Shown here: positions 45,312 through 56,364 of the stretch, one piece after another
Position numbering within the stretch: the stretch's first letter is position 1
Layout: every line of letters begins with the position of its first letter
Origin: Anatilimnocola floriformis
GTDB taxonomy: Bacteria > Planctomycetota > Planctomycetia > Pirellulales > Pirellulaceae
Reading direction: 5' to 3'
Length of the DNA stretch: 64,000 nt
Assembly (NCBI RefSeq): GCF_024256385.1
Contig: NZ_JAMLFW010000004.1
Coordinates: 112,430-176,429 of the forward strand
The notes under the pieces: generated by a model
The model's input: only the letters and a program-made list of their open reading frames with translations
Database searches by the model: none
Told to the model about the DNA's origin: nothing
Translations under genes and position numbers: made by a program

Positions 45312-46189
45312 TAGAACAAGCTCTCCGCTTCGGGGTACATGCGGTAATAAACCGAATACAAAGCCTGGCCGAGAACCAGGTCGATGATCAGGATCATCAC
45401 GAACGACAACACGAACGACGCCGTCGCGGCTCGACCGACGCCTTCAGCGCCAGGTGTGCAGTTGAAGCCGCGATGGCAACTGATGATTGCAATCGCCGCG
45501 CCGAAGAAGAAACTCTTCAGCACGCCCGAGAAGAGATCGAACGTATTCACAAAGCGTTCGCTGTGATACCAGAAGTAATGCTTGTCGACATCGAGCACGA
45601 CCACCGCATGAAAGTAACCGCCGACCACGCCCATGTAATCGGCCATGATCGTGAGTGTGGGAATCAGGAAGATGCAGGCAAGAAATCGCGGCACCACCAG
45701 ATAATGAATCGGATCGGCCCCCATCCCTTCGAGCGCGTCGATCTGCTCGGTAACGCGCATCGTGCCGAGCTCGGCCGACATGGCGCAACCAACGCGACCA
45801 GCGAGCATCGTCGCGGCGAGCACCGGACCGAGTTCGCGGAGCAGCGTCTTGTTGATCACCGCGCCGAGATACGACTCGAGGTTGAGGTCTTTAAACAGGA
45901 AGTAGCTCTGCATCGACAGAACCATGCCGATGAACGTGCCGGTGAGGGCGATCACGGGGAGGCTAAGCACGCCCACCTGATAAAACGTCGGCAGCAGCGT
46001 TTCCCACTTCGGCGCTCGCATGAACAGCCAAGCCAATGTGCGGAAGGCAAAGATCGTGATGTCGCCGATCGTGCTCACGCCATCGACCACCACGCCGCCC
46101 CAATCGGCAAGTGCATCGCCCATGGCCGTCGACCAACCACCGTTGGAAGCTGGCTGCGGGGATTGCGGAAGTGAGGAATCGGTGGACAT
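45311..46189 (-). CDS. mlaE: MlaE-type ABC transporter permease
   Basis: 292 residues, membrane permease of the phospholipid transporter. The family signature ELGPVLAATMLAGRVGCAMSAELGTMRVTEQIDALEGMGADP lies near 130-170, with LVVPRFLACIFL after it. Five or six membrane helices are visible, the first near 75-100 (VGVLSLPVIALTGTFIGMVLSM). It is the first gene of the mlaE-mlaF-mlaD operon. Compared with Escherichia coli the STAS protein MlaB and MlaC are missing from the cluster. Confidence 0.95.
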   Translation of the reverse strand: MSTDSSLPQSPQPASNGGWSTAMGDALADWGGVVVDGVSTIGDITIFAFRTLAWLFMRAPKWETLLPTFYQVGVLSLPVIALTGTFIGMVLSMQSYFLFKDLNLESYLGAVINKTLLRELGPVLAATMLAGRVGCAMSAELGTMRVTEQIDALEGMGADPIHYLVVPRFLACIFLIPTLTIMADYMGVVGGYFHAVVVLDVDKHYFWYHSERFVNTFDLFSGVLKSFFFGAAIAIISCHRGFNCTPGAEGVGRAATASFVLSFVMILIIDLVLGQALYSVYYRMYPEAESLF

Positions 46190-46209
46190 GATGTTTCTGA
46201 AAATGAGCT

Positions 46210-46247
46210 CGTAGGGTGGGTCGAGCGGTACTTCGCGCGGCCCACCA
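46210..46247 (+). repeat. Dispersed repeat of the CGTAGGGTG family (copy 2)
   Basis: CGTAGGGTGGGTCGAGCGG followed by TACTTCGCGCGGCCCACC at 46210-46247 matches the inverted copy at 24132-24170 with a handful of substitutions. It lies between the divergent mlaE and GspE-type genes, within the 168-base promoter region. It is non-coding; part of a dispersed repeat family. Confidence 0.7.
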
Positions 46248-46357
46248 ACTAAAATGCGCAGTGCCTCGCATGCGATTTTCGACCGTTGGCTGGCGAGAGT
46301 TGAGAAGATTTGCCGGTTGCGCAGAATTTATCGACAAACCTACCGAAAGCTGCTGTC

Positions 46358-47515
46358 ATGCCAGCATCGATTGCGACGGAACTGCAGCAACTCAATCCGC
46401 GCGAGGTGAACTACGCCACGCGGTTTGTCGAACTGTTACTCGCCGCGGCCCACGACGTAAAGGCCAGCGATGTTCACTTGCAGCCGACGGCCACCGGCCT
46501 CGAAATCCGCTGGCGGCTCGATGGCGTGTTGCAAGGCGTCGGCGAGTTTCCTCGCGGTGAAGCAACCGATGTGGCAGCGCGGTTGAAAGTGCTAGCACGG
46601 CTGCTGACGTATCGAACCGATATTCCGCAGGAAGGCCGGATTCCCGCCGAGAGCGCCGGCACGGAGATGCGCGTCAGCACCTTTCCTTCGCTGCACGGCG
46701 AACGCGTTGTGATTCGTTTGTTTGTCGCGCCGCAGGAATTGTTACAGCTAGCAGATCTGGGACTGCCAGATGAAGTTGCCGGCGCACTTGAGAAGGCGCT
46801 CGCACGCACGAGCGGTGCACTATTAATTACAGGCCCAGCCGGCGGTGGGAAGACGACGACTGCTTACGCCTGTTTGCGGCATGTAGTGCGATCGACCAAA
46901 GGCGCGCGGAGTATTGTTTCGCTCGAAGATCCCATCGAGGTCGCCATCGCCGGTGTCTCGCAGTCGCAGGTGAATCCAGCGGCGGGCTTTGATCTGGCCG
47001 GCGGGTTACGTTCGTTGTTGCGACAAGATCCGGAGGTCGTGTTGCTCGGCGAGATTCGCGATCAACCGACCGCGGCGGCTGTTTTTCAAGCGGCGCTGAC
47101 AGGGCAATTGGTGATCTCGACATTTCATGCTGGCAGCGCCTGCGAAGCGATTTCGCGACTCGCCGAGATGGGCATCGAGCCGTATCTACTGCGCAGCGGC
47201 CTGGCTTTGTTGCTGCAGCAACGGCTGTTACGTCGTTTGTGCTCATGTGCCGCCGGCCAAAGTGAACCGCGCGGTTGCAGCGACTGTCTGCAGAGTGGTT
47301 ATCGCGGCCGGATCGCCACGGCGGAACTGTTGCCACCGCTGTCTAACGAAATCGCCACGGCAGTTCTCCGGCATGCCGATGCAGCGGAGCTGCAAACGAT
47401 TGTAGAGGCTGCGGGAATGGTGCCGCTGCGGAAGCGAGCGGCCGATCTGCTAGCTGCCGGCCTCACTTCTCGGGCCGAAGTACACCGGGTTCTGGGCTTT
47501 CGCTTGGCTGAGTAA
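46358..47515 (+). CDS. GspE/PilB-type secretion ATPase (orphan)
   Basis: 385 residues from the ATG at 46358, chosen because the upstream frame residues look random. Hexameric ATPase that powers type II secretion or type IV pilus assembly. Visible: an N-terminal domain with ASDVHLQPTATGLEIRWRLDG, Walker A GPAGGGKTT near 175, SLEDPIE, the Walker B region VVLLGEIRDQPTA, the His box STFHAGSA and the zinc-type Cys cluster in CSCAAGQSEPRGCSDC before SGYRGR. The Walker B block usually reads Asp-x-Glu-Thr-Ala; here Pro replaces the Glu, which may affect catalysis. The usual GspF, pilin and secretin genes are not adjacent, though the window's DUF1559 pseudopilins could be its cargo. Confidence 0.88.
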   Translation: MPASIATELQQLNPREVNYATRFVELLLAAAHDVKASDVHLQPTATGLEIRWRLDGVLQGVGEFPRGEATDVAARLKVLARLLTYRTDIPQEGRIPAESAGTEMRVSTFPSLHGERVVIRLFVAPQELLQLADLGLPDEVAGALEKALARTSGALLITGPAGGGKTTTAYACLRHVVRSTKGARSIVSLEDPIEVAIAGVSQSQVNPAAGFDLAGGLRSLLRQDPEVVLLGEIRDQPTAAAVFQAALTGQLVISTFHAGSACEAISRLAEMGIEPYLLRSGLALLLQQRLLRRLCSCAAGQSEPRGCSDCLQSGYRGRIATAELLPPLSNEIATAVLRHADAAELQTIVEAAGMVPLRKRAADLLAAGLTSRAEVHRVLGFRLAE

Positions 47516-47791
47516 AAGCTGGTCCGAGCCGTGTCAGTGGTGGCTTATCCACCGTTGTTCTATGTGCCGACTAAAGTCTCAAGGGAGCTCGTTGCAACGC
47601 TATCACCACAATCACAAAAGCAGTTTCCCTAATAGTACCACGCGCAAATTTCCGAAATGGTAATTGACGCCGAACCTTTGTCGGAATACTCTGTCATATC
47701 CTTAGCTGATACATCGTGGCCTCATTATCGCCCCGACTGATTCGGCCGGGCTGATTCCTGTTCGACTCCGATTCTCCTCTCCCTCCCGCTC

Positions 47792-48853
47792 ATGCAACTC
47801 AAATCGCTGAAATTGTTCTGCGATATTGTCGGCCGGCGCAGCTTTTCTCGCGCCGCGGCCGAGAACGGCATTAGCCAGTCTGGCGCCAGTCAGGTGGTGA
47901 ATACGCTGGAGGAAGAACTGGGCGTTAAGCTGCTCGACCGCACCCGCCGGCCGTTCGTCTTAACTCCTGAAGGCGAAATCTATTACGATGGCTGCCGCAA
48001 GATGGTGCAGCAGTATTTCGCCCTCGAAGAACAAGTCAAAACCTTGTCGGCCGAAGTCGCCGGTCGGGTGAGCGTGGCCTCGATCTATTCGATCGGCTTG
48101 TCGCACATGAACCGCTTTGTGCAGAGCTTTTTGAAGCTCCACCCCAAGGCCAACGTTCGGGTGCAGTATCAGCATCCTGACCGGGTATATGAATTGGTCG
48201 AAACCGACCTCGTTGACTTCGGCCTCGTGAGCTTTCCCAAGTCGACCCGCGCCATCAAAGCCACCCTTTGGCGGGAAGAGCCGATGGTGCTGGTCTGTGC
48301 CCCCGATCACCCGCTGGCCGCCAAAGAAAAGGTCTCGCTGGCCGATTTGCAAAATGTCGAGATGGTTGGGTTTGATTCGGAACTCGAGATTCGGGCCGAT
48401 ATCGACCGAGCTTTTACGGCTGCCGGTGTCGAACCGCACGTGGCGATGGAGTTCGACAATACCGAGACCATCAAGCGGGCGGTGGAGATCAACGCCGGTG
48501 TGAGCTTGCTCCCCGAACCGACCGTTGATCGCGAAATTACCTTCGGCACGCTGGTAGCGCGACCGCTGACGGGAACCGACTTGAAACGCCCGATCGGCAT
48601 TATTCAGCGCCGCGGCAAGGAACTGGGGCAAACGGCCCAGCGGTTCATGCGGCTGCTACTCAATAATCCGGCGAGCATCGTGCTCGCGGCTGACTCGCTG
48701 GAAATTACCGGCGCGGACCTCGAAGGGATCGATCTCGACGCTGCCGATGGAGTTGGCGACGCAACGGAAGACACGGACGTCACGGCTGATGATTTGTCGG
48801 CACGCGACGAGGCTGCCTCGCTGGCAGTCACGGCGCGACCGAAAGTTTCGTAA
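47792..48853 (+). CDS. LysR-family transcriptional regulator, next to gltBD
   Basis: 353 residues, longer than the usual 290-310. The winged helix-turn-helix ([33 protein letters not shown]) spans residues 15-50. The ligand-binding domain follows ([57 protein letters not shown]). The last 50 residues are an acidic tail rich in Asp, Glu and Ala ([27 protein letters not shown]) that is not part of the normal domain. It lies directly upstream of gltB in the same direction, comparable to GltC beside gltAB in Bacillus (there divergent). It probably controls glutamate synthase in response to nitrogen state; the effector is unknown. Confidence 0.9.
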   Translation: MQLKSLKLFCDIVGRRSFSRAAAENGISQSGASQVVNTLEEELGVKLLDRTRRPFVLTPEGEIYYDGCRKMVQQYFALEEQVKTLSAEVAGRVSVASIYSIGLSHMNRFVQSFLKLHPKANVRVQYQHPDRVYELVETDLVDFGLVSFPKSTRAIKATLWREEPMVLVCAPDHPLAAKEKVSLADLQNVEMVGFDSELEIRADIDRAFTAAGVEPHVAMEFDNTETIKRAVEINAGVSLLPEPTVDREITFGTLVARPLTGTDLKRPIGIIQRRGKELGQTAQRFMRLLLNNPASIVLAADSLEITGADLEGIDLDAADGVGDATEDTDVTADDLSARDEAASLAVTARPKVS

Positions 48854-48861
48854 TTCGGTGC

Positions 48862-48892
48862 CGCGACGAAGTAACCAAAATTCATCGTCGCG
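48862..48892 (+). promoter_or_regulatory. Hairpin in the gltB leader
   Basis: CGCGACGA (48862-48869) is perfectly complementary to TCGTCGCG (48885-48892), giving an 8-base stem with a 15-base loop between the LysR gene and gltB. There is no T run, so it is not a classical terminator. It may be a regulatory stem, an operator or a weak mRNA stabiliser. Confidence 0.4.
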
Positions 48893-48921
48893 ACGCTCCT
48901 CTGCGGATTGCAGGTGTGGTG

Positions 48922-51900
48922 ATGACGACTGAGTTTGTTGGAATTGAGTTTGAGAACGGCCTGCCGAAGAAGCAAGGTTTGTACGACCCGGCGTTCGAGA
49001 AGGACAGCTGCGGCGTGGGCTTCATCGCGCATCTCAAGGGCGAGCGGAGCCATGCCATCGTCCGCGACGCGCTCGAAGCGCTGAAGAACATGGATCACCG
49101 CGGCGCCTGCGGCTGCGAACCGAACACCGGCGACGGCGCGGGCATTCTCACGGCGATTCCCGACGAGTTCATGCGCGCCGAATCGCAAAAGCTCTTCATG
49201 GCCACGCTGCCCGAAATGGGACAGTACGCCATCGCGATGGTCTTCCTGCCGAAGGATCCAACCGAACGCGATATCTGCAAGCGGACGCTGGAGAAGTACG
49301 TCAAGCGACAGGGCCAGAACGTCGTTGGTTGGCGCGTCGTGCCGACAAATCCCACGCTGGCCGACGTCGGTCCGACCGCGATGAAGGGTGAGCCCGCCAT
49401 CGAACAGCTGTTCGTCACGGCTGCTCCCGATTGCGATCGCACCACATTCTGCCGGCAGTTGTACTTGATCCGCAAACAAGCTTTCCATGCGCTCCGCAAG
49501 GAAACGCTCACGCAACGGCATATGTATTACGTGACGAGCTTTTCGTCGCGAATTCTCATCTACAAGGGTCAGCTCACCGCGCCGCAAGTGCCGCTGTATT
49601 ACCCCGACTTGCTCAACCCCGAATACACCAGCCACCTGGCCATGGTCCACTCGCGGTTCAGCACCAACACGTTCCCCTCGTGGGAGCGCGCTCAGCCGAT
49701 GCGGTTTATGTCGCACAACGGCGAAATCAACACGCTCCGCGGCAATGTGAACTGGATGGCTGCTCGCCAGGGGCAGCTCGAGAGCGAACTCTTCGGCGAA
49801 GACCTGAAGAAGCTGCTGCCGATCACCGATCTGTCGACGAGCGACTCAGGTATTTTTGACAACGTGCTCGAACTGCTGCTGATGGCCGGCCGCAGCTTGC
49901 CCGAAGCCGTCATGATGATGATTCCGGAAGCGTGGCAAAACCACGATACGATGCCGGAAAACAAGCGGGCCTTCTACGAATACCACAGCTGTTTGATGGA
50001 ACCGTGGGATGGCCCCGCCTCGGTGGTCTTCACCGACGGTCGCTACATCGGCGCGACGCTCGACCGCAACGGTCTCCGCCCGAGTCGTTATTACTACACG
50101 ACTGACGATCGCGTGATCATGGCCAGCGAAGTGGGCGTGATTCCCGTCGATCCCAAGCTCGTCAAGGAAAAGGGCCGCTTGCAACCGGGCCGCATGTTCC
50201 TTGTCGACTTCGAACAAGGTCGCATTATTCCCGACGATGAGTTGAAGAACTCCATCGCCAGCGAACGGCCTTACGCCGAATGGCTCCGTAATCAGCGGAT
50301 CGAGCTTAAGGAACTGCCGAAGAGCGAGAACGCTCACGGTTTTGATCCAGAGACGCTCGAGAAGCGGATGCAATCGTTCGGATATTCGGTCGAGACGATG
50401 CAGTTCATGCTTCTGCCGCTCGTCGCCGAAAAGCGCGATCCCCTCGGCTCGATGGGGAACGATGCCGCGCTGGCGGTCCTCAGCGATCAGCCTCGCATTA
50501 TCTACGACTATTTCAAGCAGCTCTTTGCCCAGGTCACCAATCCGCCGATCGATTCGATCCGCGAAGAAGTGATCATGTCGCTCGAGTGCTACGTCGGCCC
50601 TGAAAAGAATCTGCTCGCCACGAAAGAAGAGCAGTGTCATCGCCTGATGCTGCCGCATCCGATTCTCACCAATGAAGAACTCGCGGCGATCAAGCACCTC
50701 GATCATCGCGGCTGGAAGACGAAGACGATCGACATCACTTGGGATCGCCAGGACGGCACGGCGGGTTTGCAGCCGGCGCTCGATCGCATTTGTGTCGAAG
50801 CCGAACAAGCGATTACCGACGGCTATTCGCTGGTCGTGCTTTCCGATCGTGCTGCCGGGCCCGAACGCGTGCCGCTGAGCTCGCTGCTCGCTTGCGGCGC
50901 GGTGCATCATCACTTGATTCGCGCTCAGAAGCGGACGCAGATCGGTCTGATCATCGAAACGGGCGAGGCTCGCGAAGTGCATCACCACTGCCTGCTCGTC
51001 GGCTACGGCGCCGACGGCATCAATCCTTACCTCGCCTTCGAAGCGCTCTGGAGCGCTCAGCGCGATGGCTTGCTGCCGGCTGAATACACCGATGAAAAGA
51101 TCGTCGGCTTTTATCAGAAGTCGGTCGCCAAGGGCATGCTCAAGGTCATGTCGAAGATGGGCATCTCGACGCTGCAGTCGTACAAAGGCGCGCAGATTTT
51201 CGAAGCCGTGGGTCTCGATAGCGAAATCATCGATCGCTGCTTGGCCGGCACGGCCAGTCGTATCAAGGGCGTGGGCTTTGAAGTCCTCGCGCAAGAAGCG
51301 ATTCGTCGTCACGAGATTGGTTATCCCAGCCGCGATCAGCAACGGCTGCCGGTGCTGCCGAACTTCGGCGAATACCACTGGCGGGCCGATGGCGAACGCC
51401 ACATGTGGGATCCGCAATCGATTGCCGATCTGCAGGCTGCTGCTCGCGAAAACAGCTCGGACGCTTATTGGAAGTTCAGCAAGCACACCAACGAAGATGC
51501 AACTCGCAAGAGTGCGCTGCGTGGTTTGCTGAAATTCAAGGAAGCTACCAGTAAGGCGATTCCGATCACGCAGGTCGAACCTGCCGCGAAGATCGTCAAG
51601 CGGTTCTGCACTGGTGCGATGAGCTTTGGCAGCATCAGTGCCGAGTCGCACGAGTCCCTCGCCATCGCCATGAACCGCATCGGCGGTAAGAGCAACACCG
51701 GCGAAGGTGGCGAAGACCCGGAACGCTTCCTGCCGATGGCCAATGGCGATTCAAAGCGTTCGGCGATCAAGCAAGTTGCCTCGGGCCGCTTCGGCGTGAC
51801 GATCAACTATTTGACGAATGCTGACGAATTGCAGATCAAGATGGCCCAAGGCGCGAAGCCGGGCGAAGGTGGTGAATTGCCGGGGCACAAGGTCGATGAA

Positions 51901-53526
51901 AACATCGCCCGCATCCGCTATTCGACGCCGGGTGTCGGTCTCATCAGCCCGCCGCCGCACCACGACATCTATTCGATCGAAGATCTGTCACAGTTGATCT
52001 ACGACCTGAAGAACTCGAACCCCGCCGCTCGCATCAGCGTGAAACTGGTGAGCGAAGTGGGCGTCGGTACGATTGCTTCGGGCGTAGCGAAAGCGCACGC
52101 CGATCACATCCTGATTGCTGGCGATACGGGTGGCACAGGTGCTTCGCCGCTCACGAGCATCAAGCATGCCGGTCTGCCGTGGGAACTCGGCATTGCCGAA
52201 ACGCACCAAACGCTGGTGATGAACGACCTGCGCAGTCGCGTGGTGCTGCAAACCGACGGTCAGATCAAGACAGGCCGCGATGTGGTCATCGCGGCGATGC
52301 TTGGCGCCGAGGAAATTGGTTTCTCGACCGCGCCCCTCGTCACGCTCGGTTGCATCATGATGCGGAAGTGTCATCTCAATACTTGCCCGGTCGGCATTGC
52401 GACGCAGGATCCCGTCCTGCGGCAGAAGTTCACCGGTAAGCCAGAGCACGTGATCAATTACTTGTTCATGGTCGCCGAGGAAGCTCGCCAGATCATGGCG
52501 TCGCTGGGCATTCGCACGTTCAACGAACTGATCGGCCGAGTCGATCTGCTCGAAATCGACGCCGCGATCTCGCACTGGAAGGCGAAGGGGATCGACCTCA
52601 CGCCGCTCCTCACGCCCGCGCCCAAGCCGCATCCCGATGTGGAAGTTTATTGCACGCGGAAGCAGGATCATCAACTCGATCTGTCGCTCGACAACGAACT
52701 GATCCGCAAAGCCCGCCGCGCCATCGACCGCCGCGAGAAGATCAAGTTCGAAACCAAGGTCATCAACACCAACCGCACGGTCGGCACCACGCTCAGCCAT
52801 GAGATTGCCAAACGCTGGGGCGATGACCTGTTGCCCGATGCCACGATTCACGTGAAGTTCACCGGCTCGGCTGGTCAAAGCTTCGGCGCGTTTCTGGCCA
52901 AGGGTGTGTTCCTCGAACTCGAAGGCGACGCCAACGATTACGTCGGCAAGGGTCTCAGCGGCGGACGCATCGCCGTCTATCCGCCGAAGAACAGTTCGTT
53001 CGCACCCGAGCAGAATATTGTCGCGGGCAACGTGCTGCTGTATGGCGCCACGAGTGGCCAGGCTTTCTTCCGCGGTCGCGCTGCCGAACGCTTCGGCGTG
53101 CGGAACAGCGGCGCTCAAGCGGTCATCGAAGGCTGTGGCGATCACGGTTGCGAATACATGACGGGTGGTCGTGTGGTAATCCTCGGTCCTACCGGCCGCA
53201 ACTTTGCAGCCGGCATGAGCGGCGGCATTGCTTACATCTGGAATCCCGCCGGCAAACTTGATTTCAGCACTCGCTGCAACATGGGCATCGTCGAACTCGA
53301 ATCGGTGGAAACGCCGGAAGATCTCGCCGAGCTGCTGAACCTGCTGGAGCTGCACTTCAAGTACACCGGCTCGACGGTCGCCGAGAAGATTCTCGCGTCC
53401 TGGCCGGAAAGCACCGCGCAGTTCGTCAAGGTGATGCCGACCGATTACAAGCGCGTGCTGCGGGAACGGGCCCGCCACGATGAAGAAGCCGAAGCAGGCG
53501 TCCATGGTGTCGCCGGCGGCCGCTAG
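48922..53526 (+). CDS. gltB: Glutamate synthase large subunit
   Basis: 1534 residues. Converts 2-oxoglutarate and glutamine to two glutamates. The N-terminal glutaminase nucleophile is Cys30 ([11 protein letters not shown]) after a 29-residue propeptide. The central and FMN domains include [34 protein letters not shown] VGVGTIASG and [32 protein letters not shown]. The iron-sulfur cluster Cys residues occur in [20 protein letters not shown]. The C-terminal beta-helix contains GGRIAVYPP and [10 protein letters not shown]. The ATG at 48922 is preferred over a GTG 6 bases earlier. gltD follows after 62 bases; together they form the NADPH-type enzyme. Confidence 0.98.
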   Translation: MTTEFVGIEFENGLPKKQGLYDPAFEKDSCGVGFIAHLKGERSHAIVRDALEALKNMDHRGACGCEPNTGDGAGILTAIPDEFMRAESQKLFMATLPEMGQYAIAMVFLPKDPTERDICKRTLEKYVKRQGQNVVGWRVVPTNPTLADVGPTAMKGEPAIEQLFVTAAPDCDRTTFCRQLYLIRKQAFHALRKETLTQRHMYYVTSFSSRILIYKGQLTAPQVPLYYPDLLNPEYTSHLAMVHSRFSTNTFPSWERAQPMRFMSHNGEINTLRGNVNWMAARQGQLESELFGEDLKKLLPITDLSTSDSGIFDNVLELLLMAGRSLPEAVMMMIPEAWQNHDTMPENKRAFYEYHSCLMEPWDGPASVVFTDGRYIGATLDRNGLRPSRYYYTTDDRVIMASEVGVIPVDPKLVKEKGRLQPGRMFLVDFEQGRIIPDDELKNSIASERPYAEWLRNQRIELKELPKSENAHGFDPETLEKRMQSFGYSVETMQFMLLPLVAEKRDPLGSMGNDAALAVLSDQPRIIYDYFKQLFAQVTNPPIDSIREEVIMSLECYVGPEKNLLATKEEQCHRLMLPHPILTNEELAAIKHLDHRGWKTKTIDITWDRQDGTAGLQPALDRICVEAEQAITDGYSLVVLSDRAAGPERVPLSSLLACGAVHHHLIRAQKRTQIGLIIETGEAREVHHHCLLVGYGADGINPYLAFEALWSAQRDGLLPAEYTDEKIVGFYQKSVAKGMLKVMSKMGISTLQSYKGAQIFEAVGLDSEIIDRCLAGTASRIKGVGFEVLAQEAIRRHEIGYPSRDQQRLPVLPNFGEYHWRADGERHMWDPQSIADLQAAARENSSDAYWKFSKHTNEDATRKSALRGLLKFKEATSKAIPITQVEPAAKIVKRFCTGAMSFGSISAESHESLAIAMNRIGGKSNTGEGGEDPERFLPMANGDSKRSAIKQVASGRFGVTINYLTNADELQIKMAQGAKPGEGGELPGHKVDENIARIRYSTPGVGLISPPPHHDIYSIEDLSQLIYDLKNSNPAARISVKLVSEVGVGTIASGVAKAHADHILIAGDTGGTGASPLTSIKHAGLPWELGIAETHQTLVMNDLRSRVVLQTDGQIKTGRDVVIAAMLGAEEIGFSTAPLVTLGCIMMRKCHLNTCPVGIATQDPVLRQKFTGKPEHVINYLFMVAEEARQIMASLGIRTFNELIGRVDLLEIDAAISHWKAKGIDLTPLLTPAPKPHPDVEVYCTRKQDHQLDLSLDNELIRKARRAIDRREKIKFETKVINTNRTVGTTLSHEIAKRWGDDLLPDATIHVKFTGSAGQSFGAFLAKGVFLELEGDANDYVGKGLSGGRIAVYPPKNSSFAPEQNIVAGNVLLYGATSGQAFFRGRAAERFGVRNSGAQAVIEGCGDHGCEYMTGGRVVILGPTGRNFAAGMSGGIAYIWNPAGKLDFSTRCNMGIVELESVETPEDLAELLNLLELHFKYTGSTVAEKILASWPESTAQFVKVMPTDYKRVLRERARHDEEAEAGVHGVAGGR

Positions 53527-53588
53527 TTCGTTCATTCACGCACACGCAAAGTTCCTTTTGATAACGGCTCCTGCCGACAGTTTTGATC

Positions 53589-55094
53589 ATGGGTAAGCCA
53601 ACTGGTTTTAAAGAGTATCCTCGCAAAGCCGTCCCGTATCGCGATCCGATGGGACGGCTCGCGGACTACGGCGAGATCTTCACGCAGCCGCCAGAAGATC
53701 ACCTGAAGACGCAAGGCGCCCGCTGCATGGATTGCGGCGTGCCGTTCTGCCAGAGCGACAATGGTTGTCCGATCGACAATCTCATTCCCGAGTGGAATGA
53801 CTTGGTCTATCGCGGCCGCTGGCGCGAAGCGCTTGATCGCCTGCACAAGACCAACAACTTTCCGGAGTTCACGGGGCGCGCTTGTCCCGCTCCGTGCGAA
53901 GGAGCGTGCGTCCTCGGCATCACCGATCCGGCCGTCACGATCAAGAACATCGAAAACGCGATCATCGATCGCGGCTTTGCCGAAGGTTGGGTGAAGCCCG
54001 AACCACCGCCGAGCCGCACCGGCAAGAAGGTCGCCGTGATTGGCAGTGGTCCGGCAGGGCTTGCCGCGGCGGCTCAGCTGAACAAAGCGGGCCATCTGGT
54101 CACCGTGTATGAGCGAGCCGATCGCATCGGCGGTTTGCTGATGTACGGCATTCCGAACATGAAGCTCGACAAGGGCGTGGTCGAACGCCGCGTGCAGTTG
54201 CTGCGCGACGAGGGAATCACCTTCCTCACCAATCAAGACGTCGGCAACAAGGATTCAGAAAACTTCGTCGATCCCAAGCAACTTGTTGCCGACTTCGACG
54301 CGGTGTGCCTCGCGACCGGCGCGACGAAGCCCAACGATCTGCCGATCAACGGCCGTGGTCTCGACGGCATTTACTTCGCGATGGAGTTCCTCAAAGCGAA
54401 CACGAAGAGCTTGCTCGACAGCAAGCTCGAAGACGGCCAATACATTTCGGCGAAAGGCAAACGTGTCATCGTCATCGGTGGTGGCGATACTGGCACCGAC
54501 TGCATCGGCACGAGCATGCGTCACGGCTGCGCGAGCCTGGTGAATTTCGAACTCCTGCCGCAGCCGCCGCAAGAACGCGCCGCCGACAATCCCTGGCCGC
54601 AATGGCCGCGGATTTATCGCACTGACTACGGCCATCAAGAAGTCGCCGCCAAGTTCGGCGCCGACCCGCGCACCTACTGCGTGATGAGCAAGGAATTCGT
54701 CGGCGACGAAAACGGCCGCGTGGCTGGCATTCGCACCGTGCAAGTCGAATGGAACAAAATCGACGGCCAGTGGAAGCTGAAAGAACTCGTCGGCACCGAT
54801 AAGTTCTGGGAAGCCGACCTCGTGCTGCTCGCGATGGGTTTCAAAGGCCCCGAGCAATACGCCACGGAAATGCTCGGCCTCGAGTACGATCCGCGCAGCA
54901 ACTACAAAGCGGCCCACGGCCGGTTCACGACAAGCGTGCCAAAGGTCTTCGCCGCCGGCGACTGCCGCCGCGGCCAATCGCTAGTCGTTTGGGCCATCAA
55001 CGAAGGCCGTGGTGCTGCTCGCGCGATCGATGAGTTTTTGATGGGCAACAGCAGCCTGCCAGCGCCGGGGTTGTCGCTGGGGTTGGCGAAGTAA
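53589..55094 (+). CDS. gltD: Glutamate synthase small subunit
   Basis: 501 residues, FAD/NAD(P)H oxidoreductase that passes electrons to GltB. The N-terminal iron-sulfur domain carries Cys-rich [19 protein letters not shown] near 38-55 and [14 protein letters not shown] near 97-110. Then come the FAD fold ([28 protein letters not shown]) near 150 and the NAD(P)H fold ([21 protein letters not shown]) near 295, followed by [21 protein letters not shown]. The ATG at 53589 ([11 protein letters not shown]) is preferred over a TTG at 53583. With gltB it forms the main ammonia-assimilation step. Confidence 0.98.
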   Translation: MGKPTGFKEYPRKAVPYRDPMGRLADYGEIFTQPPEDHLKTQGARCMDCGVPFCQSDNGCPIDNLIPEWNDLVYRGRWREALDRLHKTNNFPEFTGRACPAPCEGACVLGITDPAVTIKNIENAIIDRGFAEGWVKPEPPPSRTGKKVAVIGSGPAGLAAAAQLNKAGHLVTVYERADRIGGLLMYGIPNMKLDKGVVERRVQLLRDEGITFLTNQDVGNKDSENFVDPKQLVADFDAVCLATGATKPNDLPINGRGLDGIYFAMEFLKANTKSLLDSKLEDGQYISAKGKRVIVIGGGDTGTDCIGTSMRHGCASLVNFELLPQPPQERAADNPWPQWPRIYRTDYGHQEVAAKFGADPRTYCVMSKEFVGDENGRVAGIRTVQVEWNKIDGQWKLKELVGTDKFWEADLVLLAMGFKGPEQYATEMLGLEYDPRSNYKAAHGRFTTSVPKVFAAGDCRRGQSLVVWAINEGRGAARAIDEFLMGNSSLPAPGLSLGLAK

Positions 55095-55100
55095 GTCGTC

Positions 55101-55125
55101 ATCGTCGGCAGGATTAGCCGACGAT
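55101..55125. terminator. Shared convergent terminator hairpin after gltD
   Basis: ATCGTCGGC, loop AGGATTA, GCCGACGAT form a perfect 9-base stem at 55101-55125, just past the gltD stop and overlapping the end of the convergent gene at 55114. No long T run follows, so its strength as a rho-independent terminator is uncertain; it could be a bidirectional or mRNA-stabilising hairpin. Confidence 0.55.
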
Positions 55126-55635
55126 TGGCAGACTGCCAAAGCTGGTGACTTTCACCTGCGGCAATTCTTTCAGCAGCAGGGCTTCGGCTTGACCATAAGT
55201 CGAACCCATGATGCACGACGGGGAGTGCAGTAGAACTTCGCGAAGATTTCGCAACCGTTTCAAATGCGGCAGGGCCGCTTTGATTTCGTTGACATCGTTG
55301 GTGACGATGCTGACGGCGGTAACCGATTGAAAGTAATCGTCACCCAGTACTTGCCGTAAGATCTTTGGTGCATCGGGCTCGGTTGGCGTGCGTTTCCGAA
55401 ACAATGATGCGAACGGGCCTTTGCTGTGGGCGAGTTCCATTGTCGGCAGCGCCGCATGCTCATGATCGTAATGGCTGTCGATCATCATGGACCGCAGCGC
55501 AATGACGGCTCGCCGTTCCTGCTGCTGCCAATGGAGGTAATATGCCGCACCGAAACAGGCCAGGGTCATGGCGATCAGCAATGTACGAAAAGAAAAGCTC
55601 AAGTACGAACGGCGAGGAGCACTGAGCGTTGTCAT
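55114..55635 (-). CDS. Small membrane-anchored hypothetical protein with LRR-like fragment
   Basis: 173 residues. The N-terminus LSFSFRTLLIAMTLACFGAAYYLHW is a membrane anchor of the SLRTLL type common to many planctomycete proteins. The rest is a short soluble domain. The stretch PHLKRLRNLREVLLHSPSCIMG resembles a single leucine-rich repeat. The family is recognised by pattern, not function. It is convergent with gltD and shares its terminator hairpin. Confidence 0.75.
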   Translation of the reverse strand: MTTLSAPRRSYLSFSFRTLLIAMTLACFGAAYYLHWQQQERRAVIALRSMMIDSHYDHEHAALPTMELAHSKGPFASLFRKRTPTEPDAPKILRQVLGDDYFQSVTAVSIVTNDVNEIKAALPHLKRLRNLREVLLHSPSCIMGSTYGQAEALLLKELPQVKVTSFGSLPIVG

Positions 55636-55725
55636 GGCAGTTGGTTCCGGTGATTGGTTTCACCTAAACTACTGCTCGAGAAGATCGGACGCAAATTCCT
55701 CGGCGGCGAGCTAACAAGACTTCGA

Positions 55726-55780
55726 GTACACTCGCTGCTCGACCCCTCACCCCAGCCCTCTCCCCGCAGCGGGGCGAGGG
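55726..55780 (+). repeat. CCCCTCACCC hairpin repeat with leader, single copy
   Basis: GTACACTCGCTGCTC at 55726-55740 precedes the core CCCCTCACCCC at 55743, exactly as at 6389-6416. The hairpin arms are CCCCGC and GCGGGG around a single A loop, again a compensatory change relative to CCCCGG/CCGGGG. Here only one arm of the inverted pair is present. Confidence 0.8.
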
Positions 55781-55845
55781 AGTTCAAGCGGCTTCGCCGC
55801 TGCCTCGTTGTTCTTCTCCCGCCTCTCATCCCTCGTCTCCCTTCC

Positions 55846-56259
55846 TCACTCCTGCGGCAGCGAAAGTCCGCGAACCACTTCCGGAATATTCGAACTCTGC
55901 CAGCCGACGCCGAATTTGCCGTCGCGGATTTGCACCCAGGTTAAGCCGCGAAACTGCACGTCGCGGCCCGTGCTGGCGAAGCCGAGGCCAGCGCCGGCGT
56001 GTTTGGCCGCTGCCGTCCAGCGGACCACCACGTGATCGCCCTGGCCGATCGCATCTTCGACTTGAATGACGATTTCAGGAAACGCCGCGAGAAACGGCTC
56101 GTACATCTGCTGGCGAAATTCGTCCGCGCCCCGAATCACACCGTTGTCGGTGTAGCACAAGCTGTCGGGAGTCACCAATTCGTCGATCGTCTCCGCCCGC
56201 CGTTGGTTCCAAACTTCTTCAAACCACCGGCGAGCAATCGCAATGTTTTCGGCAGACAT
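55846..56259 (-). CDS. SnoaL-like ester cyclase / NTF2-family protein
   Basis: 137 residues, a single NTF2-like cone-shaped domain. It begins MSAENIAIARRWFEEVWNQRRAETIDELVTPD, with GADEFRQQMYEPFLAAFPEIVIQVEDAIGQGDHVVVRWTAAAKHAG in the middle, the pattern of the SnoaL polyketide cyclase-like family (ester cyclase annotation). Such proteins may be enzymes or binding proteins for small hydrophobic molecules. Nothing next to it suggests a pathway. No signal peptide. Confidence 0.85.
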   Translation of the reverse strand: MSAENIAIARRWFEEVWNQRRAETIDELVTPDSLCYTDNGVIRGADEFRQQMYEPFLAAFPEIVIQVEDAIGQGDHVVVRWTAAAKHAGAGLGFASTGRDVQFRGLTWVQIRDGKFGVGWQSSNIPEVVRGLSLPQE

Positions 56260-56364
56260 GAGAACTCCTCTCGGATAAAGCAGTTCGCGGCTGGCACCTG
56301 CGAGAATGTAAACCCGGAAGTGTGCTCAAGCAACAATTTGCAGAGAGAGGCGACTCCGCAGAAG

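Noticed and set aside
49846..53535. Two large minus-strand frames inside gltB (49846-51651 and 51988-53535)
   Set aside because: Both are opposite to the complete gltB with its Cys30 nucleophile and iron-sulfur Cys residues; no evidence for antisense genes.
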